From Martinezella rhizogenes (GTDB taxonomy: Bacteria; Pseudomonadota; Alphaproteobacteria; Rhizobiales; Rhizobiaceae), in the NCBI RefSeq assembly GCF_027460065.1, contig NZ_JAPYZZ010000027.1, positions 1 to 33,850 on the forward strand: DNA of 33,850 nucleotides. Reading direction: 5' to 3'. Below, piece by piece: positions 1 to 5,484 of the stretch; positions within the stretch are counted from its first letter, which is position 1; each line of letters starts with the position of its first letter. The notes under the pieces are model-generated. The model saw only the letters and a program-made list of their open reading frames with translations, did not search any database and was not told where the DNA came from. The position numbers and the translations under genes are program-made.

Positions 1-78
1 GATGAAAATTGATGGCGACCGATCATAATAACAATATCATGATATTGTTATTATGATCGGTCGCCATCAATTTTCATC
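1..78. repeat. Perfect 78-bp palindrome, hairpin-telomere-like, copy 1
   Basis: Bases 1-39 are the exact reverse complement of 40-78, with no spacer; the centre is ATATCATGATAT between 39 and 40. The inner half is AT-rich (ATAATAACAATATCA arm) and the outer half is mixed. From memory, the linear chromosome of biovar 1 Agrobacterium ends in closed hairpins made by the protelomerase TelA from a palindromic target with this kind of centre; the match is recalled, not searched. If correct, this is the telomere target, and position 1 is at or next to the chromosome end. The alternative is a large unrelated palindrome such as a recombinase site. Confidence 0.75.
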
Positions 79-84
79 GCCCTT

Positions 85-162
85 GATGAAAATTGATGGC
101 GACCGATCATAATAACAATATCATGATATTGTTATTATGATCGGTCGCCATCAATTTTCATC
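85..162. repeat. Perfect 78-bp palindrome, copy 2 (tandem)
   Basis: This is base-for-base identical to copy 1 and is separated from it by GCCCTT (79-84), giving an 84-bp tandem unit. It is followed by GCCCTTTT and then unique sequence. Reading through a hairpin would instead place the reverse complement of the right flank on the left side, and that is not seen. The tandem is therefore either real or an assembly error, but not simple hairpin read-through. Confidence 0.75.
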
Positions 163-333
163 GCCCTTTTCGGTCCACTTCATAATCAGACTCCCTCTCT
201 GCTTCACCAATAAATAATTTATCCTTCATGCAAAACCTATATAAACCACTTGATTTCAGGCGGTTTAAATTGCCTGCCCGTATAACAAGCAAAATCCGCC
301 AATCAAACCTGCTTTCCACGCGGCAATGGTCTA

Positions 334-353
334 CTTACATAATTTATATGTTT
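334..353 (+). repeat. 20-bp direct repeat, copy 1 (CTTACATAATTTATATGTTT)
   Basis: This is the first of two near-identical 20-mers starting 30 bp apart (334 and 364), differing at one base. The core ACATAAnTTATATGT is itself nearly palindromic. The regular spacing, about three helical turns, suggests a binding site for a telomere or partition protein, but this is inference only. Confidence 0.6.
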
Positions 354-363
354 CAGCACCATT

Positions 364-383
364 CTTACATAAATTATATGTTT
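364..383 (+). repeat. 20-bp direct repeat, copy 2 (CTTACATAAATTATATGTTT)
   Basis: This is the second copy of the subtelomeric repeat, with an A in place of T at the tenth base. Confidence 0.6.
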
Positions 384-582
384 ACGAGCAACGCACTCCC
401 CTGCCTCAAGCCAATAGCGCGCCGCGATCATTCACTTAAGTCAATGCCGGTAATTTATTCCGCATACTAAGTATAAAAATAATAATATATGTATTTAAAG
501 CGGATAAATCGGTAAAATATTCCAAGCATAAACATCCCTGTAACCTACCGCCAAATCAACCCTCAAAGCTGCGTTGGCATCC

Positions 583-611
583 TTGACAACAGAATGTTGT
601 GATGGCATAAA
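583..611 (+). promoter_or_regulatory. Promoter and palindromic operator of the tumE-tumA-like operon
   Basis: A perfect -35 (TTGACA, 583-588) is followed after 17 bases by CATAAA (606-611) as a weak -10. A perfect inverted repeat ACAACA-GAA-TGTTGT (586-600) overlaps the -35 and would suit autoregulation by the antitoxin. The -10 ends only 7 bases before the ATG at 619, so the transcript would be leaderless or nearly so. This agrees with the missing Shine-Dalgarno sequence. Confidence 0.5.
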
Positions 612-618
612 CGACAAC

Positions 619-909
619 ATGATCGCCGCGATACTTGTCGAACGTTCGAAAACTGTTTTGCCTGATGGTGCGATTGTCGAGATCGTCGTGTGGAAGGTGC
701 CAGAACCCGTTCCCGGTAGCACGCACCTGTTCAAGTATCGACTGTTTTTTGGCAAGGACGGTCGGCGTATCGTCGGTTTCGACAATGAACGCGGCAAAGG
801 CGATCATTGTCATCTTGACGGCGACGAGCATCCTTACATGTTCACAACGACCGATGCCCTCCTGTCCGACTTTCGGAAGGAGATAATCAAGAGGAGGAAG
901 AAGCCATGA
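619..909 (+). CDS. tumE: TumE-family (DUF6516-like) toxin of a toxin-antitoxin pair
   Basis: A 96-aa protein resembling the TumE/DUF6516 toxin family. Family-like stretches are the LPDGAIVEIVVWKVPEPVPG segment near the N-terminus, then KYRLFFGK, and GFDNERGKGDH in the middle, with a basic C-terminus (IIKRRKKP). The biochemical activity of this family is not clear to me. The frame is open upstream to a TTG at 574, but that TTG lies across the -35 region, so the ATG at 619 is preferred. The stop overlaps the next gene by 4 bases (ATGA), a coupling typical of toxin-antitoxin operons. The family call is by recall of sequence pattern. Confidence 0.7.
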   Translation: MIAAILVERSKTVLPDGAIVEIVVWKVPEPVPGSTHLFKYRLFFGKDGRRIVGFDNERGKGDHCHLDGDEHPYMFTTTDALLSDFRKEIIKRRKKP

Positions 910-1274
910 GAGAAGCCTTGATTCAAATCAGAGCAGACAGCGAAGCTGCCCTCGATGAGGCTTTTGACAGGGCAACGAACGCGATGCGTTCAGGTAATCC
1001 CTCAGAACCCGTGGCAGTCTTCACCTTTTCGTCGCCCGCACAGCTTTTTTCTGTCATCACCCCCAAAAGGTGGGAATTGATTGAACATCTTCAGAAGATC
1101 GGTCCATCGAGCATACGCGGACTTGCCCGATCCGTCGAACGTGACGTCAAGCGTGTCCACGAGGACGTGTCCGCATTGTCGGACTGGGGTATATTCGAAC
1201 AAACCGAAGACGGAAAGGTTCACGTACCCTACGACGTCATCCACGCGAATTTCGACCTCAGAGCGGCAGCCTGA
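906..1274 (+). CDS. tumA: Winged-helix antitoxin/regulator, TumA/HVO_A0114-like
   Basis: A 122-aa protein paired with the TumE-like toxin. The N-terminal third (about 1-45) would be the toxin-contacting part. Residues about 50-105 look like a winged helix-turn-helix of the HVO_A0114 family (TPKRWELIEHLQKIGPSSI, then GLARSVERDVKRVHEDVSAL, then a wing). It probably neutralises the toxin and represses the operon through the ACAACA/TGTTGT palindrome upstream. A strong Shine-Dalgarno (GAGGAGG) precedes the ATG inside the toxin's 3' end. Nothing appears truncated. Confidence 0.7.
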   Translation: MREALIQIRADSEAALDEAFDRATNAMRSGNPSEPVAVFTFSSPAQLFSVITPKRWELIEHLQKIGPSSIRGLARSVERDVKRVHEDVSALSDWGIFEQTEDGKVHVPYDVIHANFDLRAAA

Positions 1275-1356
1275 TCTGGGACGACTCACCAATCCCCTTA
1301 CGACCTTCGGTCCATCGCGGGAAGCCTCCCGGCTCCACAGGTAAGGGTAGCGGATT

Positions 1357-1387
1357 AAAAATGCGGTCTCGATCTCATCGAAACCGC
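1357..1387 (-). terminator. Rho-independent terminator on the minus strand
   Basis: An 11-bp stem with one mismatch (1363-1373 against 1377-1387) and a 3-base loop is followed on the minus strand by ATTTTT. It lies directly after the coding remnant that ends AYAETEEMVR-stop inside the 59-bp repeat. It therefore looks like the terminator of a gene of which only the 3' tip survives. Confidence 0.6.
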
Positions 1388-1420
1388 TCACCGGACCATC
1401 TCTTCCGTTTCCGCATAAGC
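1362..1420. repeat. 59-bp direct repeat, copy 1 (left of higBA)
   Basis: It matches 2300-2358 with about three mismatches. On the minus strand both copies encode the same peptide end, AYAETEEMVR followed by TGA, and then a GCGGT...ACCGC stem. The toxin-antitoxin pair at 1532-2123 lies exactly between the copies. Confidence 0.8.
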
Positions 1421-1499
1421 ACCTGCCTGCTACGTTCGAGGCGGACAAGCATGGCCAGCTACGCTTTTTTTAAGGTCATCAATTCTCCCCCAACCTTGC

Positions 1500-1521
1500 T
1501 ATAGTGTAGTTTATAGACTAC
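1500..1521 (+). promoter_or_regulatory. Candidate -10 and operator of higBA
   Basis: TATAGT at 1500-1505 can serve as -10; no good -35 is visible. Immediately downstream, GTAGTTTATAGACTAC (1506-1521) is an imperfect 16-bp inverted repeat with perfect 5-bp ends. This is a plausible site for autorepression by the antitoxin. Confidence 0.4.
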
Positions 1522-1531
1522 GGTATATCCC

Positions 1532-1837
1532 ATGATCGAGCTAAAGCAGACGGCGGTTTTCGCCAAATGGGAAACCCGTCTAAGGGACAAACGAGCGAGG
1601 ACTATCATTGCGGCGCGATTGATGCGGCTGGCTGAAGGCTTGCCGGGAGACGTCGAGCCGGTTGGGGAAGGCGTCAGTGAATTGCGAATACACTATGGCC
1701 CCGGCTATCGCGTCTACTTTCAGAGACGGGGCAATGTTCTCATCGTGCTTTTATGCGGTGGCGACAAAGGATCGCAAGCCCGTGATATTGCCGCCGCGCA
1801 TAAACTCGCCAAGGAATGGAGCGAAAAAGATGACTGA
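1532..1837 (+). CDS. higB: HigB/RelE-ParE-like toxin (addiction-module killer protein)
   Basis: A 101-aa protein of the RelE/ParE superfamily, addiction-module killer subgroup, which usually runs to about 100 residues. The family pattern is clear: an N-terminal strand and helix (KQTAVFAKWETRLRDKRAR), then GVSELRIHYGPGYRVYFQRR, and the LLCGGDKGSQ strand-turn near the C-terminus. Members of this fold are mostly ribosome-dependent mRNA endonucleases; that activity is inferred here from the family. The toxin gene comes first and overlaps the antitoxin gene by 8 bases, the order typical of HigBA. Confidence 0.85.
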   Translation: MIELKQTAVFAKWETRLRDKRARTIIAARLMRLAEGLPGDVEPVGEGVSELRIHYGPGYRVYFQRRGNVLIVLLCGGDKGSQARDIAAAHKLAKEWSEKDD

Positions 1838-2123
1838 AAAACTGACCACCTATGATCCTGCTGCCGCTTTGGTCGACGATGAAGAAATCGCCGCGTTCAT
1901 GGCCGACGCCTTCGAAACCGGCGATGCTGCCTATGTTGCAAAGGCGCTCGGCGTCGTCGCGCGTGCTAAAGGGATGACCGAAATCTCGCGCAAAACAGGC
2001 CTGTCTCGCGAACAGCTTTATCGATCGTTCAGCGAGCGCGGTAACCCAACGCTCAAAACGACGTTGGCCGTTATGAGAGCACTCGGTGTTGATGTGACCG
2101 CCAAGACCCATTCCGCGCAATAA
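1830..2123 (+). CDS. higA: HigA-like addiction-module antidote protein (HTH)
   Basis: A 97-aa antitoxin starting at the ATG at 1830 within the toxin's 3' end. Residues 1-40 (DPAAALVDDEEIAAFMADAF and what follows) match the usual start of the killer-partner antidote family. Residues about 50-90 form an Xre-type helix-turn-helix (MTEISRKTGLSREQLYRSFS). It should bind and inhibit the toxin and repress the promoter near 1500. The frame is open further upstream, but the earlier starts would overlap most of the toxin and have no family support. Confidence 0.85.
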   Translation: MTEKLTTYDPAAALVDDEEIAAFMADAFETGDAAYVAKALGVVARAKGMTEISRKTGLSREQLYRSFSERGNPTLKTTLAVMRALGVDVTAKTHSAQ

Positions 2124-2299
2124 TACGGTGGTCCGCATATGTGCGGCAGAAACACGCTATGACAAAGCATCCGCTCGCCTAATCCTTCCGCATCGAACGG
2201 CAGGACCAGGCGCGAGGGGATCTCCTTGGAACCTCACCCCTCATCGACACGACGGCGGTCCCAGGTTGGACAATGCAGTCGCCTGAAGCGAATGACCGC

Positions 2300-2358
2300 T
2301 GCGGTCTCGATCTTATCGAAACCGCTCACCGAACCATCTCTTCAGTTTCCGCATAAGC
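2300..2358. repeat. 59-bp direct repeat, copy 2 (right of higBA)
   Basis: Partner of 1362-1420. In this copy the minus-strand stem is not followed by a T-run, so it is not a good terminator. Confidence 0.8.
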
Positions 2359-2400
2359 GTCGACTGCCGCCTCAAATTCGTCCAGCAAAGCGTCAGACAT
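2326..2400 (-). pseudogene. 24-codon ORF or gene remnant ending AYAETEEMVR
   Basis: An acidic 24-residue frame (MSDALLDEFEAAVDAYAETEEM and two more residues) with an ATG but no Shine-Dalgarno. Its last ten codons recur in the repeat copy at 1362-1420. It may be a very small gene or, more likely, the surviving piece of a gene duplicated or broken when the higBA cassette arrived. No function can be assigned. The rest of 2124-2500 shows nothing further. Confidence 0.35.
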
Positions 2401-2501
2401 ATTATCAATAGTGCCAACCGTACGTAGATCAGACTGCCGCATCAAGCGTTCCTAATCTTTAATATTACGAAGGACCAGACGAGGCTTGTTGCACACCTCT
2501 A

Positions 2502-2879
2502 TCACGACTTCATGTTGAGCAACTCAGGAAAATCGTAGTACCGCAGCCGCTTGTCGCGGCAGCGGTAGTCATTTTTTGAGAGGCTCACCATCTTGTTCTG
2601 TTTTAAGGCAACGCCGATATAGGACCAATTCGGGTTGGCACGTTCCGCCGTCCGCGTGCAATAAGCGTAGATCTGCTTTTCAGGATCGAGCAACACTACG
2701 CTCGAAATCCCGGCTTTCGTGAAATCCCCAGCTTGGATGGTCCCGCGCACAGCGCCCACATATTCGCGTTTAATCGATCTGACCGGAGGACGCTGCGAAT
2801 CCAAGACAGATTGTGGCGTCGGAGGTTGGCAGCCAGCCAGTGTCATCGCGGCGGCACAGAGAAGTAGAGTCGTCCTCAC
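2502..2879 (-). CDS. Small lipoprotein of unknown function
   Basis: A 125-aa precursor with a classic lipoprotein signal: Met-Arg, a hydrophobic stretch and the lipobox LAGC (Cys at residue 17), followed by a Pro-rich linker (QPPTPQSVLDSQRPP). The mature part is basic and has two Cys (in YAYCTRTA and NDYRCRDKR) that could form a disulphide. Asp is not at +2 (the residue is Gln), so outer-membrane sorting would be expected by the E. coli rule. No family was recognised. It stands alone, with about 100 bases of non-coding DNA to the left. Confidence 0.7.
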   Translation of the reverse strand: MRTTLLLCAAAMTLAGCQPPTPQSVLDSQRPPVRSIKREYVGAVRGTIQAGDFTKAGISSVVLLDPEKQIYAYCTRTAERANPNWSYIGVALKQNKMVSLSKNDYRCRDKRLRYYDFPELLNMKS

Positions 2880-3475
2880 TCAGTTCAGTCCCCAAAAGGC
2901 AAGGCACAAGAAGCGCAATATATCCTACAAATATTACGAGATCCGCAATGCACGGCCATTCATAGCCGATGCCGCTATGCAGAGATCCCGGGCTTCCCCG
3001 AACCTAACCAAAGCTGCTGCGTCCGCATTCTTCAAGACTACTATCATCGATCGGTATGTTGCGCTGGCTGATCGTCACGGGATGGCGAGTGCCTCGACGC
3101 CGAGAAGCCAGCGCCCTCTTGCGTCTCACACTGGCCTGGATGTGCCCGTACAAGCCCGTTTCATAATCGCTTTCGATGCGGTCAGCGCATACGAGAGGCT
3201 TCAAGTTAGTCAAGCGGAACATCCAAACTGCAAGAATGAATGGAGATACCTGTGCGACGCGGTTCTTATTCTTGTCATCTAACATTATAGATCATAACTA
3301 ATGTGTCGCGGAAGGTGGGGACATGCCCCTCGGCAGCGATGATCCAACTGACCGGTCGCCACTTTCCGCTTTCAAGCCTTTTCGCGATCCAAAGGTTTCT
3401 CTGCCATTTGCGTGCGATATCACGATCGTAAGAAGACCAACATCACTGCCAAGCCCTGCCCGCATTTTACCGCCT
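2880..3475. other. Gene-poor stretch with degraded coding material
   Basis: No intact gene is supported here. On the minus strand, 3275-3441 reads as about 55 codons of protein-like sequence without a start (RDIARKWQRNLWIAKRLESG, then GKWRPVSWIIAAEGHVPTFR) ending in TGA. The tryptophan-rich pattern with little low-complexity looks like the tail of a lost gene of unknown family. The open frame 3004-3285 on the same strand has no start signal and was not recognised. Confidence 0.4.
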
Positions 3476-4204
3476 CTACCGCTTCCTGGGCTGCAACCAG
3501 CGAATACGTGACTGCGGATCAATGACAGACCACTGCGGCTCAATAAGCTCGCGCAGCATGCAGCGCAGATATGGCCAGGGGGCTTCCGCCTTGCGCAGGT
3601 CCGGATCGTAATTCACCAACATGTAATGGAGCTTGGCGGCAATGTCGTGGATGTGATGGGGCTGAAGCGAAATCAGGATACGCCCGGCAATTCCCTCAAA
3701 CTGGGCAATCTCCTGCGCCTTCGAAAGGCTCGCGCTGTATCCTATTCGGAGATCAGCCGCATTCCAGGCCTGCCTTTGCCTGCGCAACTCGATGCGCGCG
3801 CTGGCAGCAACCTCGGCGCCGATACGCGGCGCCAGCTCCCTGATCTCCTTGAATGAGGAGACAGTGCGAGACGATGATGCATCACTGTCAGTTTCGATGA
3901 CGACGCAAGGGCGACCGCCGGTTTCTTTCAGCAGTCTCGCTTCAAGATCACGGCTTTCACGCTCGGCGACAAGACGATGCTGATAACGGTCAAACCAGCG
4001 CGGCCAGAGCTCCTTGATATGGAACGGTCCGGCGACCGTCCGTGACGGAACTTCGTCAAGCAACATCGGCAGGATACGGGCCGCCGCCGGAAGAAGATTG
4101 CGCCTGTTAATCACCTCCGGTGGAATCTCGGCCCGGTCTTCGTCCGGAAATTCACTGACGCATGAAATTTTAGATAAAGTTCTGCTACTCTCAGAATCAG
4201 CCAT
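3476..4204 (-). CDS. Hypothetical 242-aa protein
   Basis: A soluble, charged 242-aa protein with no signal peptide or membrane segment. The start is well supported: ATG at 4204 with GGAG 8 bases upstream. The middle (about 75-150) is rich in Arg and Glu and looks helical (RYQHRLVAERESRDLEARLL; RIGAEVAASARIELRRQRQA). The C-terminal part carries a compact segment about AAKLHYMLVNYDP and APWPYLRCMLREL. It is not recognised. It is divergent from the ribbon-helix-helix gene at 4379, with the nested operator between them, so the two may be co-regulated as in a phage or integrated-element control region. Confidence 0.65.
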   Translation of the reverse strand: MADSESSRTLSKISCVSEFPDEDRAEIPPEVINRRNLLPAAARILPMLLDEVPSRTVAGPFHIKELWPRWFDRYQHRLVAERESRDLEARLLKETGGRPCVVIETDSDASSSRTVSSFKEIRELAPRIGAEVAASARIELRRQRQAWNAADLRIGYSASLSKAQEIAQFEGIAGRILISLQPHHIHDIAAKLHYMLVNYDPDLRKAEAPWPYLRCMLRELIEPQWSVIDPQSRIRWLQPRKR

Positions 4205-4284
4205 GATCCAAGCTCCAACTAGCTAGATTGTGGTCAGGCTGGAGGGCATGGGCAAACACGCCTTCCAGCTACTTTCAGGTCACA

Positions 4285-4329
4285 CAATAAACGTCCCCGT
4301 TTACCCTGTCAATAAACAGGGACGTTTAT
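4285..4329. promoter_or_regulatory. Nested operator between divergent genes
   Basis: The outer inverted repeat is ATAAACGTCCC (4287-4297) with GGGACGTTTAT (4319-4329), 11 perfect pairs. Inside it lies CCCTGT (4304-4309) with ACAGGG (4316-4321). TAAACG-TCCC-CGTTTA (4288-4303) is a further small palindrome. The octamer CAATAAAC occurs twice, 25 bp apart (4285 and 4310). Such overlapping dyads between divergent promoters suit a multimeric repressor, most simply the ribbon-helix-helix protein encoded next door. Confidence 0.6.
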
Positions 4330-4378
4330 GTCGAGGGTTTTACTTTCGGTTATTAAAGGGGGCTAGTGCTGCAGTCGA

Positions 4379-4564
4379 ATGGGACGTCCGCCACTTAAAT
4401 TTCAGGAAACAAAGATTCGTATCTCATCGGAAATGAGGGCTAGGATTCAGGCGTTGGTCGGTAACTATAGGATCTCGGCGTTCATCCGCGAGGCGATAGA
4501 ACACGAGCTTGATCGTCGTGAGAAAATTAGATCGAAACCAGAAAAGTCCCAAGAAGGGAAGTGA
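4379..4564 (+). CDS. Ribbon-helix-helix (CopG/Arc-like) DNA-binding protein
   Basis: A 61-aa protein with the usual short ribbon-helix-helix layout. The strand FQETKIRISSEMRARIQALV leads into helix A, a turn at GNYRIS, and helix B (AFIREAIEHELDRREK), with a basic tail. The MGRPP start is common in this class. It would bind DNA as a dimer through the N-terminal strand, and the nested palindromes at 4285-4329 are the obvious target. There is no clear Shine-Dalgarno; AAGGGGG is too far upstream (about 4356). Its 3' end overlaps the next gene, so it may be the regulator or antitoxin half of a pair. Confidence 0.7.
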   Translation: MGRPPLKFQETKIRISSEMRARIQALVGNYRISAFIREAIEHELDRREKIRSKPEKSQEGK

Positions 4565-5117
4565 CCACTTTGCCAACGCAGTTGGAAAGAAAGAGCTGAT
4601 CAGCCGGCCGAACGGTCTAGAGCGTAAACTCATTAATCAGCTTGTCAGATCAAGCCTAGCTACACGGGCATCAGAAGATGCAAAAAGGGTTATGTCCGAG
4701 AACAACGTCAACGCGCTTTCGTTCGAGTTCGATCGCTCGAATATGTTTGAGCCGCTTTTGCAGGCTGACCCGTCGTTTCGTGGAAAGTGGGAGATATTCC
4801 AGGAGGAGTATCGATCCGAGGAGGAGTTGCCGCATTACTTGGCATTGTCAGAGCTTGCTCGTCATCTGATTCAGGATTTGGCGACAGGTAACACGCATCG
4901 ATTTGATGCGGTCTTTGATGTTGTCGAACGCTGGCACATCACCGGCGACCCGTATGTTAAAGAAGCGGCTACAGTAGGTCTTCTCGAAGATTTGCAGAAT
5001 GGAGATTTGCATCACAAAACTCGCCCTGACGATTTTCTTCCATGGCTGCGGCCGGAAACGTTGGAATGGTGGACTAAGGTCCACGAATTCTGGGCTACAG
5101 GAAAACTGATAATTTGA
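4518..5117 (+). CDS. DUF7674-like protein, possible partner of the RHH regulator
   Basis: The frame stays open from a TTG at 4509 and a GTG at 4518 to the stop at 5117. The next in-frame ATG is at 4692, with AAAAAGGG just ahead of it. The C-terminal about 140 residues carry the recognisable part: FRGKWEIFQEEYRSEEELPH, YLALSELARHLIQDL, and the ending VKEAATVGLLEDLQNGDLHH. This resembles DUF7674-type small helical proteins, which I recall from immunity-like contexts. The N-terminal segment from 4518 is Lys/Arg-rich and less certain, and the start is unresolved between 4518 and 4692. It overlaps the ribbon-helix-helix gene by 47 bases in another frame, if the GTG is used. Function unknown. Confidence 0.5.
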   Translation: MRKLDRNQKSPKKGSDHFANAVGKKELISRPNGLERKLINQLVRSSLATRASEDAKRVMSENNVNALSFEFDRSNMFEPLLQADPSFRGKWEIFQEEYRSEEELPHYLALSELARHLIQDLATGNTHRFDAVFDVVERWHITGDPYVKEAATVGLLEDLQNGDLHHKTRPDDFLPWLRPETLEWWTKVHEFWATGKLII

Positions 5118-5190
5118 AGTCCTTCCTCAGAAGTTGGGTTACGATAAGGGCATGTTTTTGATTCCTGAGGCTTTGATTTGGAGGCCTCGC

Positions 5191-5256
5191 ATGCCCCGTC
5201 ACCAGTTCGACCTGACTAATTTCGAATGGAGCATCATACAGTCGTTGTTACCGAAC
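5191..5256 (+). pseudogene. IS5-family transposase N-terminal fragment
   Basis: About 22 codons starting MPRHQFDLTNFEWSIIQSLL match the usual opening of IS5-family (IS427-like group) transposases, with a GGAGG upstream. The similarity stops at about 5260, where unrelated sequence on the other strand begins. The rest of the element is gone. Confidence 0.7.
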
Positions 5257-5261
5257 ACCCT

Positions 5262-5340
5262 TACCGCCGCTGCAGGGAGTGTTGGTGGCATGCACCACGG
5301 AAACGCCAAACAGGACGATTGCAACAGCAAGAAACGCCAT
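5262..5340 (-). pseudogene. 5' remnant of a small exported Cys-containing protein gene
   Basis: On the minus strand the ATG at 5340 opens a clean signal peptide (MAFLAVAIVLFGVSVVHA) followed by TNTPCSGGKG, and is then cut off where the IS5 fragment begins. Before the IS66 insertion this gene lay just downstream of the protease/159-aa operon on the same strand, so it was probably its third gene. The family is one I recall as short, Cys-rich exported proteins; the identification is weak. Confidence 0.45.
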
Positions 5341-5358
5341 GCGCGTGCCATCGGGCAG

Positions 5359-5366
5359 CGTCAGGC
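5359..5366. repeat. Left 8-bp target-site duplication of the IS66 element
   Basis: CGTCAGGC, identical to 8819-8826. Eight bases is the usual duplication length of the IS66 family. Confidence 0.85.
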
Positions 5367-5484
5367 GTAAGCGCAGCCCTGTTCACACCTTGACCGAATT
5401 TTTGGAAAACTGCAGAGGTCGACAAATACTTGAGCACATCGGCGTCGTGTTAGCTTGACCTGCCATTGTTATCGGGAGGCCAAT

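Larger units (their letters stand above)
163..582. other. AT-rich subtelomeric DNA without a convincing gene
   Basis: No supported gene lies between the palindromes and the first toxin-antitoxin operon. The stretch is much richer in A+T than the rest of the window. It holds short inverted motifs such as ATAAATAATTTAT near 210 and the phased repeats listed separately. The longest open frame (228-470, plus) has no ribosome-binding site and no recognisable protein character. Confidence 0.6.

Noticed and set aside
1..162. Simple hairpin read-through as the source of the doubled palindrome
   Set aside because: Read-through would put the reverse complement of GCCCTTTTCGG to the left of the palindrome. 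Instead GCCCTT and a second palindrome in direct order are found, so the repeat is a true tandem in the given sequence.
228..470. 80-aa plus-strand ORF in the subtelomeric DNA
   Set aside because: No ribosome-binding site, composition follows the AT-rich repeats, and no protein-like domain pattern.
1002..1448. 148-aa minus-strand ORF opposite tumA
   Set aside because: It is antisense to a well-supported gene and crosses the terminator and repeat; only the AYAETEEMVR remnant nearby, in another frame, is meaningful.
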